Shown: positions 16,192 to 26,981, numbered from the stretch's first letter. The stretch is DNA of 64,000 nucleotides from Caproiciproducens faecalis (GCF_019448085.1 NZ_JAGFNZ010000002.1:806001-870000); one strand, 5' to 3'. Numbers and translations are program-made. Notes: generated from the sequence alone by a model not told the origin.

Positions 16192-17817
16192 TTGATAAGC
16201 GGAGCAGAGATGATGGCGGAATGCCTAAAAAACGAAAACGTACAGATCGCATTCGGATATCCCGGAGCAGCAATCTGCCCTTTCCTGGACTTTCTATATC
16301 GCTCGCCGATCAAAAACGTCCTGGTACGCGAGGAACAGAACGCGGCGCATGAAGCCAGCGGCTACGCCCGCGCAAGCGGAAACCCCGGCGTCTGCATCGC
16401 CACCAGCGGGCCGGGCGCAACCAACCTGATAACCGGCATCGCCACGGCGTACATGGACTCTATCCCCCTGATCGTCATTACGGGACAGGTCAGCTCCGAG
16501 CTTCTGGGGCGCGACGTTTTTCAGGAAGCGGATATTACCGGCGCGTGCGAGCCGTTTACAAAGCATTCTTATCTGGTAAAAAAAGCCGCGGAGCTTCCCC
16601 GGGTTTTTAAGGAAGCGTTCCACATTGCTTCTACCGGCCGTCCGGGACCGGTTCTGATTGATGTCCCGGTGGACATTCAGCTGGAAGAAGTACCGGAATT
16701 TGTGTACCCGCAGAAAGCAAATATTATCGGCTACAAGCCCCGTACCACAGGACACGCCATGCAGATTAAAAAGGCGCTTGCCGCAATGGCGCAGGCGCAG
16801 CGCCCGCTGATTGTCTGCGGCGGCGGCGTGGTGCTGGCGGGTGCGCGGGATGAGCTGGTCGCCTTTGCGCAGAACAGCGGAATCCCGGTTGTCTCCACCA
16901 TGATGGGCATCGGCGTGGTTCCCATGGACAGCCCGCTGTACCTTGGCATGATCGGCATGCACGGCCATAAAAACGCCAACCGCGCCATGCACGAGGCCGA
17001 TTTAATCATCCTCTGCGGCGCAAGGGTGGGCGACCGTGCGGTTTCCGCTCCGGAACAGATGGCGGAAAAGGCCACGATTATCCATATCGATATTGATCCT
17101 GCCGAAATCGGCAAAAACATGACCGCTCATATTCCCATCGTCGGCGACATCCGGCTGGTTCTTCGTGATTTTATAGAGCAAAGCGCCGTTTGTGTACCGC
17201 AGGAGTGGATTGACACCGTCCTGCGGTACAAAGACGAATTCGTACCGGGCGGAGCGCCCGACAACAGCAGCGGCTTTGTGGAGCCCCGCTCTTTTATGCG
17301 CGTGCTTTCCTCTATGATGGAGGACGACGCGATTCTGACCGCCGACGTCGGCCAGAACCAGATTTGGGCAGCGCGCAATTTTAACGTAAAGGAAGGGCGG
17401 TTCCTCACCTCCGGCGGACTGGGCACCATGGGCTACGCGCTCCCCGCCGCCATCGGCGCAAAGCTGGCCAAGCCGCACCGTCAGGTGCTGTGCATCTGCG
17501 GCGACGGTTCCTTTCAGATGGCGATGTGCGAACTGGGCACGCTCTGCCAGAATGATGTCAATATTAAAATTATCGTGATGCAGAACGACCGTCTGGGTAT
17601 GGTAAAGGAAATACAGGACAACAAATACGGCAGCCGCTATGCGATGACCCTGCTGCAGGGCAATCCCGATTTTGTCCGGATTGCACAAGCCTACGGCATT
17701 CCCGCGGCGCTGGCCTCCTCCAACGATGAAGCGGAACGCCTAGCCAGAGAAATGTTCGCGTCCGACAAGGCTTTTATCCTGGTGTGCCGGGTCAATCCCG
17801 ACGCGCCCACCATATAG
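16192..17817 (+). CDS. ilvB: Acetolactate synthase large subunit
   Basis: A 541-residue thiamine-diphosphate enzyme that joins two pyruvates, or pyruvate and 2-oxobutyrate, at the first shared step of branched-chain amino acid synthesis. The N-terminal domain shows IAFGYPGAAICPF and REEQNAAHEASGYARASG with the catalytic Glu. The C-terminal ThDP motif is CGDGSFQMAMCELGTLCQNDVNIKI (about residues 435-459; GDGS to N). A TTG start is used, with GAGGTG seven bases upstream; no ATG fits the family N-terminus. It leads the ilvB-ilvN-ilvC operon. Confidence 0.95.
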   Translation: MISGAEMMAECLKNENVQIAFGYPGAAICPFLDFLYRSPIKNVLVREEQNAAHEASGYARASGNPGVCIATSGPGATNLITGIATAYMDSIPLIVITGQVSSELLGRDVFQEADITGACEPFTKHSYLVKKAAELPRVFKEAFHIASTGRPGPVLIDVPVDIQLEEVPEFVYPQKANIIGYKPRTTGHAMQIKKALAAMAQAQRPLIVCGGGVVLAGARDELVAFAQNSGIPVVSTMMGIGVVPMDSPLYLGMIGMHGHKNANRAMHEADLIILCGARVGDRAVSAPEQMAEKATIIHIDIDPAEIGKNMTAHIPIVGDIRLVLRDFIEQSAVCVPQEWIDTVLRYKDEFVPGGAPDNSSGFVEPRSFMRVLSSMMEDDAILTADVGQNQIWAARNFNVKEGRFLTSGGLGTMGYALPAAIGAKLAKPHRQVLCICGDGSFQMAMCELGTLCQNDVNIKIIVMQNDRLGMVKEIQDNKYGSRYAMTLLQGNPDFVRIAQAYGIPAALASSNDEAERLAREMFASDKAFILVCRVNPDAPTI

Positions 17818-17830
17818 GGAGGGCAGCAAA

Positions 17831-18331
17831 ATGAAATATACCCTTTCGATTTTAGTGGAAAACCAGCCCGGCGTTCTTTCCAAGGTTTCCGGCCTGTTTT
17901 CCCGCCGCGGCTTCAATATTGACAGTCTTGCCGTCGGCATTACCGAAGATCCCGCCATTTCCCGCATCACCATTGTGGTGAACGGTGACGAATATATTGT
18001 AGAGCAGGTGGAAAAGCAGCTGAACAAGCTGATTCCCGTCATTAAAGTCAAGGTGCTTCAGCCCGACATGTTTATCAGCTGTGAGCTTTCGCTGATTAAG
18101 GTGAGCTGCCAGACAAAACAGCGCGCCGAAATTATGAAAATTGTGGAACTCATGCACGCCCAGATTGTGGACGTGGCCACCACCTCGCTGACCATCCAGC
18201 TCACGGACAACGACGAGCACACTCAAACGCTCATCAGCCTTTTAAAGCCCTACGGCATCAAGGAAATTGTCCGGGCGGGAACCCTGGCGATTGAAAAAGG
18301 TTCCGTGACTACCCGCAAACAGACCAGCTGA
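17831..18331 (+). CDS. ilvN: Acetolactate synthase small (regulatory) subunit
   Basis: A 166-residue protein beginning MKYTLSILVENQPGVLSKVSG, the ACT domain that binds valine for feedback control, followed by RRGFNIDSLAVG. The second half is the AHAS small-subunit C-terminal domain with MKIVELMHAQIVDV. AGGGAGGGC precedes the ATG, 13 bases after ilvB. It activates IlvB and makes it sensitive to end product. Confidence 0.95.
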   Translation: MKYTLSILVENQPGVLSKVSGLFSRRGFNIDSLAVGITEDPAISRITIVVNGDEYIVEQVEKQLNKLIPVIKVKVLQPDMFISCELSLIKVSCQTKQRAEIMKIVELMHAQIVDVATTSLTIQLTDNDEHTQTLISLLKPYGIKEIVRAGTLAIEKGSVTTRKQTS

Positions 18332-18394
18332 CTTTTGTCAACCAACCTTACGGCGGCTGTGCCGCCTAAGTGTTTCGTTAATATTTTGCCGTAA

Positions 18395-19414
<1,020 letters not shown>

Positions 19415-19592
19415 TTTTTCAGTACACAACATATAATCATAACAAGACAGTGATTCCGCCGCATCTTTACGGGGCACCTTGATACGCTCTTACATACCCA
19501 GATGACTGAGTACGCGTGAGAGACTTTATCTTTCGATGCCGTTTGCGCAAAGTCGGCGGAATATTTTTGATGTAACGAAGGGAGCCATTGTT

Positions 19593-20348
19593 ATGTGGGA
19601 CAGAGGGATTTTAAAGTCCAATGCTAAAATTGCGCTGGGAGGGCGATACTGGGCCGCGTTTGGCGTGACACTTCTCGCCATGGTCATCTCCGGCGGGTAT
19701 TCCTGGGTCACTAACCGGTTTACGAATACTCATCGGGGCGTCCCATGGATTCCCGAATTCGGAGCTCCGGCCAATCCGATCAACAGCGGATTGGTGAACC
19801 TGATTTCCCTGATCGGATTCTTGTATTTTATCTTTGTCGGACTTCCCATTGTTGTCGGTGTGGCCCGCTATTTCATCCGGAACCATTTCGGCGCGTCTGA
19901 CTTCAATACCATGTTCAGCGGATTTCAATATGCCTATCTCCGCAGCATTGGCGCAATGCTGGTCACTTATATTTTCGTAGGACTCTGGTATCTCCTTCTG
20001 ATTATCCCCGGAATCATCAAACAGCTGGAATACTCTATGGTACCGTATCTTCTTGCCGATAACCCGAATATTCCGGGCAGCCGTGTAAGAGAAATCAGCC
20101 GGATGATGACCAACGGCGAAAAAGGCGCGATTTTCGTATTGGGACTTTCCTTTATCGGATGGTACCTGCTCGGAGCCATCTGCTTCGGCGTGGGAATCCT
20201 TTTTGTAAATCCCTACTATGAAGCCACCATGGCGGAGTTGTACATTTTCCTGCGTGACCGCGCCATCCAGACAAACCAGCTCAACCCCGCGGAACTGGGG
20301 CTGGTTCCTCCGGCAGCGCCATATCCGCAAAATCCCCCCATCCTGTAA
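19593..20348 (+). CDS. DUF975 family membrane protein
   Basis: A 251-residue membrane protein whose N-terminus, RGILKSNAKIALGGRYWAAFGVTLLAMV, matches DUF975. It has about five hydrophobic spans (near residues 20-40, 70-90, 120-145, 175-200, 205-225). In the middle, WYLLLIIPGIIKQLEYSMVPYLLADNP followed by ISRMMTNGEKGAIF is the conserved family core. A proline-rich tail (PPAAPYPQNPPIL) ends the protein. The ATG at 19593 has AGGGAG upstream. Its function is unknown; it stands alone with its own terminator. Confidence 0.85.
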   Translation: MWDRGILKSNAKIALGGRYWAAFGVTLLAMVISGGYSWVTNRFTNTHRGVPWIPEFGAPANPINSGLVNLISLIGFLYFIFVGLPIVVGVARYFIRNHFGASDFNTMFSGFQYAYLRSIGAMLVTYIFVGLWYLLLIIPGIIKQLEYSMVPYLLADNPNIPGSRVREISRMMTNGEKGAIFVLGLSFIGWYLLGAICFGVGILFVNPYYEATMAELYIFLRDRAIQTNQLNPAELGLVPPAAPYPQNPPIL

Positions 20349-20367
20349 ACAGGACATTCAAAATTCA

Positions 20368-20399
20368 GGGCCGCCATGCTGAGCATGGCGGCCCTTTTT
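20368..20399 (+). terminator. Strong terminator between convergent genes
   Basis: GGGCCGCCATGC pairs perfectly with GCATGGCGGCCC around TGA and is followed by five T. It ends the DUF975 gene facing the chemoreceptor gene. Confidence 0.85.
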
Positions 20400-20411
20400 A
20401 ACGGAAAAATT

Positions 20412-22502
20412 TCATCCGTACTTTTCCCCTGTTACGGAACCGGCTGCGTAAGCTCCCTTTGACTGAGCCGCGGTAATCGGCACAATCGGCGCACCTACTT
20501 TCCTGACCGTCCCATCCTTCAGCTGGAACTTTTCGGCCAACGCACGCAGCTCACGCGCCTGAACGGACAAATCCTGACTGACCGCCGCGTTCTCTTCAGA
20601 AGTTGCGGAGTTGACCTGTACGACCTGCGCGATCTGCGCAATTCCCTGCGTAACCTGTTCCACAGCGGCGGCTTGGTCCCCGGTCGCATTGGAAATTTCC
20701 GAAATCAACCCTGCTGATTGATTCGTCCGTTCCCTGATGTTCTGGAAGGATTCGGCGGTAGAATTCGCCACCGTCATCCCGTTGTCCACCAGAGAGATTG
20801 TCTTTTCAATCAGTTTGGCGGTCTGACTTGCGGCCTGCGCGCTCTTTCCCGCCAGATTCCTCACTTCATCCGCCACAACAGAAAAGCCCTTGCCGGCCGC
20901 GCCTGCCCTTGCCGCCTCTACGGCGGCATTCAGCGCCAGGATATTAGTCTGGAACGCAATATCTTCGATTGTTTCAATGATCTTCCGGATTTCCTCCGAT
21001 GCAGAATCAATATCATTCATCGCGGAAAGCATTTCTTCAATATTTTGGTTGCCTTTTTCCACGGCCTGAGTGGATTCCTTGGCAATGGAACTGGCCACGG
21101 CGGCATTCTGCGCGGTCTTTTGTATCTGACTGGAAATCTCAGAAATCGTGGCGGAAAGCTGCTCGGTGGCGCCCGCCTGCTCCGACGCGCCCTGCGAAAG
21201 TGCCTGCGCCCCGCTGGAAATCTGCTCGGAACGCGAAGAAACGGACTCCGCCGCGCAGCCTATGTTTGAAAATACGCTGTTCAAAGACTCCACGATCTGA
21301 TCCAGCGCACTTTTGATTTCGGAAAAGTCCCCCAAATACTGCATGCGGGGCTTTACCGTCAGATCTCCCCTTGAAACCGCGCTGAGCACCTCGGAAATTT
21401 CCCCAATATACATCTGCAGGCTTTTCAGCGTGTTTTCCATTGCACCCGCCACCTGACCGACTTCATCCTTGGTTTCTACCGTCAGCTTTACGGCGTCTTT
21501 GTTGCTGATGCCGATTTGCCCGTTTTCCATGTTGTTCGCCAGCGTCACGATCTGACCCAGCGGCTTCTTAACGCGTTTGCGTACGATTCGGCGCAGGCTG
21601 ACGGTGGAAATCAGCATGACCACCAGAGCCGCGCCGACGGACACGGCTACGGTCTGCATAGAGTGCTGTTCCGTTGCCGCAATGCTCTTACCCGTAAACA
21701 TCGCGCCGATTGCTTTTCCGTCAAACCCCAGGATCGGGACATAATTGACCATCATGGAAGTTCCCAGCACGTCCGCTTTTCCGGTGTAGTTTTGCTTGCC
21801 GGTCAAAACCTTCTGCGCAATGGAAGCGCTCATTTTGGTGCCCGTCTGGCGCTTCTGGTCTTTTATCAAAGTGGTGTTTACCCGTTCGTCACCGTAAAAA
21901 ACCGCAAAGTCACAGCCCGTGTACTGTTTGAGCTGGTCGATCACGTTGTGATCTTCCAGCGACTGTACGGTGGAGATCATGCCAATCAGGTTTCCATACC
22001 GTTTTACGGGTGTTCCGCTGCAGATACACAGCGTCTTTCCGGTAAGCGCTTCATTGACAACAATGTCTTTTCCCTTCATTGCCTCCTGCACATGGTTGAG
22101 CTTTGAAAATTCGGGAAGATCAAAGTCAGTCGTTGTGGAATACAGCAGGTTGCCCCGCGCATCCGTCAGAAAGGCGTAGCTGATGTTGTAAGCCTTCACC
22201 TTGTTTTTCATCGCTTCCACAATGCTGAACTGGTTGCCTTCGGCCACGGAATCCAGAAAATCGGTGTCCTGCGACAGCTCCTTTCCGGCATCTTGAAGGT
22301 TGGTTTTATAATTGGACAGAATGCTGTTCAGCCCCTGCATGGCGCTTTGATTCTGTTCTTCATAGGTATTCTCAAAAATCCTGCTGGTAAAAACCGAATT
22401 AATGATTACGACAACGGCCAGAGCAATTGCAAGAGTCCCTATAAAAAACACGGACAAAAGCGTACTCAAACTGTTCTTCCGAATTTTCTGTCTTTTTTTC
22501 AA
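20412..22502 (-). CDS. Methyl-accepting chemotaxis protein with Cache sensor
   Basis: A 696-residue chemoreceptor. A transmembrane helix near residues 15-40 is followed by an extracytoplasmic Cache-type sensor ([37 protein letters not shown]) to about residue 275, a second span, a HAMP linker and the cytoplasmic signalling domain. The highly conserved hairpin tip, [18 protein letters not shown] then [15 protein letters not shown], is intact, so it can contact CheA/CheW. No CheR-binding pentapeptide is seen at the C-terminus. The likely start is TTG at 22502, since AAGGAG lies eight bases before it; an in-frame ATG at 22541 is upstream of that site. Confidence 0.9.
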   Translation of the reverse strand: MKKRQKIRKNSLSTLLSVFFIGTLAIALAVVVIINSVFTSRIFENTYEEQNQSAMQGLNSILSNYKTNLQDAGKELSQDTDFLDSVAEGNQFSIVEAMKNKVKAYNISYAFLTDARGNLLYSTTTDFDLPEFSKLNHVQEAMKGKDIVVNEALTGKTLCICSGTPVKRYGNLIGMISTVQSLEDHNVIDQLKQYTGCDFAVFYGDERVNTTLIKDQKRQTGTKMSASIAQKVLTGKQNYTGKADVLGTSMMVNYVPILGFDGKAIGAMFTGKSIAATEQHSMQTVAVSVGAALVVMLISTVSLRRIVRKRVKKPLGQIVTLANNMENGQIGISNKDAVKLTVETKDEVGQVAGAMENTLKSLQMYIGEISEVLSAVSRGDLTVKPRMQYLGDFSEIKSALDQIVESLNSVFSNIGCAAESVSSRSEQISSGAQALSQGASEQAGATEQLSATISEISSQIQKTAQNAAVASSIAKESTQAVEKGNQNIEEMLSAMNDIDSASEEIRKIIETIEDIAFQTNILALNAAVEAARAGAAGKGFSVVADEVRNLAGKSAQAASQTAKLIEKTISLVDNGMTVANSTAESFQNIRERTNQSAGLISEISNATGDQAAAVEQVTQGIAQIAQVVQVNSATSEENAAVSQDLSVQARELRALAEKFQLKDGTVRKVGAPIVPITAAQSKGAYAAGSVTGEKYG

Positions 22503-22691
22503 TACACTCACTCCTTCAAGAATTAAGGTTGAGCCAAGCATTTACCGTAATGTTCCCCATTCTATTTATCGGCAGGTGAAAAAATTTTTTAATTGTTTTA
22601 TGCAATTATAGTGCACAATCTTTGCCATCTGTTTTTGTTTGATTATACAAATATTTATGATAATCATTTGATAAATTATTTACAATATACA

Positions 22692-22729
22692 AATACCGTC
22701 CTGCTTAAAACAGAAAGCAAGACGGTATT
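22692..22729 (-). terminator. Hairpin between the GGDEF gene and the chemoreceptor gene
   Basis: AATACCGTC and GACGGTATT pair with a further inner stem (GCTT/AAGC). It lies right after the GGDEF stop but the U tract on the minus strand is weak, so termination may be partial. Confidence 0.4.
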
Positions 22730-22753
22730 CATTTTTTCTTATTGCTTAATCCG

Positions 22754-24814
22754 TTACAGTGCGGTTCTTAGGCTGCTCATTTCGTACAGACTGCATTTAT
22801 CTTTTCCGTTTTTCTTGGAACAGTACAGCGCTTCGTCCGCATGGCGGTACAACTCCTCAAACGTTGCGCCTCCGTACGGATAAATAACCCCGCCCACACT
22901 TGCGGAAATCTTGTAGGTTTCATCTTCGCCCGTATAGGCACAGTGGAAAATCTCGCAGATATCGCTCATTTTTTCAACGAGCAGATCCGCGCAATCGATC
23001 TCTTTAATGAAGATAATAAATTCATCTCCGCCGGTGCGCCCCACAATATCCGTCGCGCGGAACAGGTGCTTTATGTCGGTTGAAACCTTCCTCAGTACGG
23101 CGTCGCCGAAAATATGGCCCAGCGTATCATTAATGTCCTTAAAATTATCAATATCCACAATAATCAGGCCATGAAGGGTCTCTTTGTCCGTAGTTTTCAG
23201 GCACTCTTCAATCATGGATTCGGTGGTTACTTTGTTGTACAGCTGCGTCAGCAAATCCATTTTAGACTTGCTCTCCAGCTTTTGAATCATTTTTTTCTGG
23301 TGGTCGGTGTCTACAATCAGTCCAATCGCGCGGTAGGGCTGCTTATTTTCATCGTACAGAATTTTGATGTTTACCGTACACCAAATGTAATGCCCGCTGA
23401 TGTCTTTCATCCGAACATCGGTGGGGCCGGGCTGTCCGCCATTCTTAATTTTATGGAAAAGCTTCGCCATCAATTCCTGATCGGCCGGATGAACCTGCTG
23501 AAAATTCGGAATATCGGAACCGGGCACCTGTGCCACGGTAGAAAAGCCAAACTTATTTGTCCAGTAAACCGTATGATAAATGTGGTTTTCAAGAATGTCC
23601 CATTCAAAGACAACCTGATTAGTTTCTTCCATAATCAGCGCGTAACGCGCTTCACTGACCTTCAGCACATCGGTGTCCTCCTTTATTTTTTCCATCAGGT
23701 GGTTAAAGGCAGCCGCTATTTCGGCAAACTCCCCCTGGTAACGTACCGGAAGCCGGGTCTGGTAATCCCCTTTTTCCACTCTGACAAATTCTTCCGACAT
23801 ATCCCTGAGCGGGTTCAGAAAGCGATTGGCCGCAACATAGGCGCAGATAATCAGAGCTGCCGCCAACACCAGAAGCGCTGCAAAATAAACTTCTGAGATG
23901 CTTTGGAACGGCCGTATCAGCTCTTCCGTATCAACCGCGCTCACAATCATCCAGTCTTTTCCGGCCAGGCGGGAATAATATCCAAATTTTTCTTTTCCGC
24001 CCACCCAAAAATTGATAACGCCGGTGGGGCTTCGGTCAAGATCGACGGCCTCCAGATTTCCCCCGCTGAATGCCCCTTCCAGTTTCATTTCATCCGTGCT
24101 GACCATTTTCTGGCCACCGTCAAAAAGATTCCCGCTTGCCACCCTGCCTCTTCCGTCTGAAATAAGGGTGTGTCCGGTTTCCATAAAGGTTTGGCTGCTG
24201 ACACTGTCCAAATAAATCATATCAATGGATGACTGTATAAATCCTTCATAAATGCCGTCCATATAAATCGGAACGGCAATCACGAAATAATTCTGTCCGT
24301 CAATGAAATCGTCGTTGTGCATAAGATCAGAAAGATACAGCCCGTACGCGGGAACCGTCCGCATGTCCACGTTGATAAAAGAGGGCTGCCCGATCAGACG
24401 GCTGTCGTCGGAAGCAATAATTGTTCCTTTTCGGTTGATGAGGCTGGAGCGCCTGACAAAATTTCCTTTGGAGTTCCCCTGCCCGTTAATCGTCTGTTTG
24501 GCGGTCATTGTCTTGAAGGTATTGATCGTAATCGTCCGATACTGCTCCAGAGCTTTGTCCGGTTTTTCCGCGTTGGACCCAAGCAGCAGCTCCTTTACCC
24601 CGGGAAGATCGGAAGCCACCTCCAGCGCCATTTTGCGCTGGTTGAAAAACTGATCCAGATTGTTGGCCGTCTGCGTGGCGGTGGCTTTTACGTTTGCCTG
24701 TAAAAGCTGTGAAGTGTTGCGCTGAAAAGAAAGAACGCTGAATCCCATCACCAAAACCAGCGGAAGGATTGAAAAGACAGCCAGCAAGGTTGCAAGGTAT
24801 TTCCTGATTTTCAT
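22754..24814 (-). CDS. Membrane diguanylate cyclase with Cache, HAMP, PAS and GGDEF domains
   Basis: A 686-residue sensor enzyme. A span near residues 8-28, a large extracytoplasmic Cache domain (to about 270), a second span, HAMP (RFLNPLRDMSEEFVRVEKGDYQTRL), a PAS domain (YALIMEETNQVVFEWDI) and a C-terminal GGDEF domain. The active motif RTGGDEFIIF is intact and a product-binding I-site RxxD (RATD) lies five residues before it, so it should make cyclic-di-GMP with feedback inhibition. The ATG at 24814 gives the usual MKIRKYLATLL start; a GTG at 24838 has no ribosome site. Confidence 0.9.
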   Translation of the reverse strand: MKIRKYLATLLAVFSILPLVLVMGFSVLSFQRNTSQLLQANVKATATQTANNLDQFFNQRKMALEVASDLPGVKELLLGSNAEKPDKALEQYRTITINTFKTMTAKQTINGQGNSKGNFVRRSSLINRKGTIIASDDSRLIGQPSFINVDMRTVPAYGLYLSDLMHNDDFIDGQNYFVIAVPIYMDGIYEGFIQSSIDMIYLDSVSSQTFMETGHTLISDGRGRVASGNLFDGGQKMVSTDEMKLEGAFSGGNLEAVDLDRSPTGVINFWVGGKEKFGYYSRLAGKDWMIVSAVDTEELIRPFQSISEVYFAALLVLAAALIICAYVAANRFLNPLRDMSEEFVRVEKGDYQTRLPVRYQGEFAEIAAAFNHLMEKIKEDTDVLKVSEARYALIMEETNQVVFEWDILENHIYHTVYWTNKFGFSTVAQVPGSDIPNFQQVHPADQELMAKLFHKIKNGGQPGPTDVRMKDISGHYIWCTVNIKILYDENKQPYRAIGLIVDTDHQKKMIQKLESKSKMDLLTQLYNKVTTESMIEECLKTTDKETLHGLIIVDIDNFKDINDTLGHIFGDAVLRKVSTDIKHLFRATDIVGRTGGDEFIIFIKEIDCADLLVEKMSDICEIFHCAYTGEDETYKISASVGGVIYPYGGATFEELYRHADEALYCSKKNGKDKCSLYEMSSLRTAL

Positions 24815-24870
24815 GTAACTGTCTTCTTCCCTTCTCACGCAACTGTAAAATTATGTAAATATTGTTTATA

Positions 24871-24898
24871 ATTATATCAGATAATAATTTTTATTCAA
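24871..24898 (-). promoter_or_regulatory. Sigma-A promoter of the GGDEF gene
   Basis: On the minus strand TTGAAT and TATAAT are 16 bases apart and a TG one base before the -10 makes it an extended -10 promoter. It lies 57 bases ahead of the start codon. Confidence 0.6.
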
Positions 24899-25153
24899 TA
24901 GCATTAATTGTCGGATTCCAATAATCATATAAATATTTTAGAATAATTTTTATGCAATTTTTACACAGTTTTTGTGACCGGTATCAAACAAAAAGCGCCC
25001 GTGTAAAACAGGCACAAAAGGAAACCATATATAGATTCAGAGCCGCCGTTTTATAGGAAAACGGCGGCTCTGAATGAAAGGATGTTTTGAACTGACTAAA
25101 GCCAGGTATAATCGGTAAATCAGTATTTCTTATGTCTATAGATCCTATGTTTA
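24899..25153. other. Intergenic stretch with one large hairpin
   Basis: AT-rich and without a gene. At 25036-25074 TTCAGAGCCGCCGTTTT pairs perfectly over 17 bases around ATAGG. No T run follows it on either strand. It separates the signalling genes from the small-membrane-protein block. Confidence 0.6.
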
Positions 25154-25423
25154 TTATATGTTCATTTGCAGAAGAGAAACCACCAAAACAAGCAGTCCAA
25201 AGCAGATCAGGGCCAGCCCTACATGAAGCCGACTGTTGTTTTCCTGTTTCTCCGATGGGAAATGAAGCAGAGATGCGCCGACAATGAGAATCAACGACGA
25301 CGCGGCGGTGATTTTTGAAGCGATGGATTGCGGAGATAAAAAGGTTTGGTTATAAACGTATAAGATAAATCCAAGAAAGAGTATCCCAAGGCGGAGCATC
25401 GTGCTATTCTCCGGCTTTTTCAG
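25154..25423 (-). CDS. Small membrane protein, paralogue of the 27082 gene
   Basis: About 89 residues with two to three hydrophobic helices and a short polar loop (HFPSEKQENNSRLH). LGFILYVYNQTFLSPQSIASK then LILIVGASLL aligns with LGFSLFLYNRTFLQSNSILSE and ILLIVGSPII of the gene at 27082, so the two are paralogues. The nearest ATG (25399) has no ribosome site; a CTG at 25423, followed by AAA AAG, has GAGGGGG eight bases upstream and matches the paralogue's TTG AAA GAA start. No known family was recognised. Confidence 0.6.
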   Translation of the reverse strand: MKKPENSTMLRLGILFLGFILYVYNQTFLSPQSIASKITAASSLILIVGASLLHFPSEKQENNSRLHVGLALICFGLLVLVVSLLQMNI

Positions 25424-25486
25424 ATCACATCCCCCTCTTTCTGAAAGGCATGAACAAACTCAAAACTTTTTTAGACGGCAAAAAGT

Positions 25487-25912
25487 CTACCCGCAATAGC
25501 CTGTGTCGGCGACGCTGACGCTCTCGACCGTACCGCCGCGGTAAACCTTTGCCTTTATTTCCAGTTCGTAGTTGTACCCGCTGGAAACATAATAGGAATC
25601 ATCGAAATAGAACGACTCCCCGCTGGTACTTAGCCCAGTCCATGCCTTGACAGTTGTTTTTGTAGTCCCGACCACCCGTTTCAGGTAAACGGTGGCAGTG
25701 ATTTTTGTCGTGCCGCTTTTCCCTTCCACGATCGCGGAACAATCCGCCCGGGTACCGGAAAAGTCTAGATAGGCGGACACGCTGTCGGTATTCGTATACA
25801 TAACATGGACACCGGAATCAGCCGAAGCGGGTTTTGCTGTGGCAAACGCGGGGACGTTCACCGTAACCAGCAGGACAAGCGCAGTGACAAGAGCCATCAG
25901 TTTTGTTTTCAT
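25487..25912 (-). CDS. Small secreted protein of unknown function
   Basis: A 141-residue exported protein. MKTKLMALVTALVLLVTVNVPAFA is a clear signal peptide with a cleavage site after AFA. The mature part is Thr/Ser/Tyr-rich and looks like a single beta-sandwich (TTKITATVYLKRVVGTTKTTV, then YNYELEIKAKVYRGG). Two cysteines, one in the middle and one at the C-terminus, may form a disulphide. AAGGAAGG precedes the ATG. Promoter repeat A lies directly upstream, so it is a candidate target of the sigma factor at 29.3 kb. Confidence 0.75.
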   Translation of the reverse strand: MKTKLMALVTALVLLVTVNVPAFATAKPASADSGVHVMYTNTDSVSAYLDFSGTRADCSAIVEGKSGTTKITATVYLKRVVGTTKTTVKAWTGLSTSGESFYFDDSYYVSSGYNYELEIKAKVYRGGTVESVSVADTGYCG

Positions 25913-25951
25913 AAAAATTACCTTCCTTTTCAATTTATTTTTCCTTCTAAC

Positions 25952-25983
25952 ATATAAACGACGGACCCCCCTGTTTTGTTACA
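25952..25983 (-). promoter_or_regulatory. Promoter repeat A (candidate ECF sigma promoter)
   Basis: On the minus strand TGTAAC (-35-like) and GTCGTTTATATG (-10-like) are joined by an AAAACAGGGGGG spacer; on the + strand GTTACA and CGAC are 15 bases apart. Repeats B and C and a segment inside the sigma gene share the sequence and the spacing. It lies about 40 bases ahead of the secreted-protein gene. Confidence 0.6.
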
Positions 25984-26044
25984 CTTTTTTCCAAACTTTT
26001 TTAAATTTATTTTTTGCTGCTTTGAATTACAGAATTTCAGAAAA

Positions 26045-26176
26045 CTACTTTCTGTTATTATAATTATTCAAAGCTTGTACCATTTTAAAGCCAACAAAAA
26101 TAATTGTCATGTAGACAAATATTTTTAAAAGAGATTCAATTATTGAGAGCATCGGCAATAGCATAAAATTCTCCAT
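26045..26176 (-). CDS. Small single-span membrane peptide, 43 residues
   Basis: A 43-residue peptide, MENFMLLPMLSIIESLLKIF at the start, then one membrane helix and a basic/polar tail (QALNNYNNRK). GGAGG is nine bases before the ATG at 26176. The frame is open farther upstream, but that part overlaps another gene in a different frame and lacks its own start signal. It sits between promoter repeat A and the broken membrane-protein gene. No function can be assigned; a signalling or pore-forming peptide is only a guess. Confidence 0.55.
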   Translation of the reverse strand: MENFMLLPMLSIIESLLKIFVYMTIIFVGFKMVQALNNYNNRK

Positions 26177-26214
26177 TATTTTTCCCTCCTTCTTTGCTGC
26201 TTTGTGACAATCAA

Positions 26215-26630
26215 TCATTCTTCCGGTTTTTTGGGGCGGTATTTTCGGTTTCCGATCGCACGAAGGATCACGCCCACGATGAATACCCCGAGAAGCCCTT
26301 CTTTCAGCCACAGAAATTCCGGAAGCAGCAGAATTACCAGAAGGACAAACAGGAAAAGGAAAAAAACCGATCGATACACCGGTAAAGGTGATAAAAAAGG
26401 CTGCTTCCAGGCTGTATGGGAAGATAGTCTTGTTCCATGATGCCTGCCGATTTGACTTCACTGGTTACAAACCAGAGCCAAAATAAAACCACCCTGATTC
26501 GCCAATAGGTTCCGGGAATGGACCAGAAAGCCACAAGCAACGCTAAGGCGATAAACAGGTAAAACCGCTCAACGAACGGAAATAAAAAGTGTACGGTCTT
26601 ATTACAGATTTTCCCAAGAAAGCCCGTCAT
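26215..26630 (-). pseudogene. Frameshifted copy of the membrane protein at 30008
   Basis: The frame from the ATG at 26630 runs through FLFPFVERFYLFIALALL to FYHLYRCIDRFF and then stops at 26334. In a neighbouring frame the protein continues as VLLVILLLPEFLWLK, then ILRAIGNRKYRPKKPEE, ending at 26215. Joined, they align along the whole length with the intact 137-residue paralogue at 30008 (FYHIYRF, then IRTIGDKRYRPQKPEE). The switch falls at a run of seven T and needs one extra base or a -1 slip. It is a pseudogene, a sequencing error in the homopolymer, or a rare recoded gene. Confidence 0.75.
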
Positions 26631-26675
26631 CTGAATCAGTCCTTCACAAATAATAATTGATACCCTTCTGTAAAA

Positions 26676-26981
26676 TCATCTTTTAACGTTCGCCAAAGTC
26701 ACTGCTCCCATTATTATCAATGAATCATAGAAAAATTTTCCCTGAAAAAGCAGCACCATGGTTAAAGCCGTAAAAATAAGCAGAATCCATAATGTACAGC
26801 GCCATCCTACTGTAAATTTTTTTCTTGTTATAATAAAACGGTATTGTTCCAAAAAATCCGGAAAAGCATACAGCAGCAGAAATGCCATGAAAAAATACCC
26901 CTTATATTGGGGCAGGATCGTCAGAATATAAAAAACTCCCGGCAAAACCCGAAAAAGGAGCCAATCTTTCTTAGTACCCAC
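26676..26981 (-). CDS. Small three-span membrane protein, unknown
   Basis: A 101-residue protein with about three hydrophobic helices (LLFRVLPGVFYILTILPQ, FFMAFLLLYAFP, LWILLIFTALTMVLLF) and basic loops. The start is a GTG at 26981, with AAGGGG seven bases before it; the frame is open further up without a ribosome site. No family was recognised. It belongs to the run of same-strand small membrane proteins around the sigma factor. Confidence 0.6.
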   Translation of the reverse strand: MGTKKDWLLFRVLPGVFYILTILPQYKGYFFMAFLLLYAFPDFLEQYRFIITRKKFTVGWRCTLWILLIFTALTMVLLFQGKFFYDSLIIMGAVTLANVKR

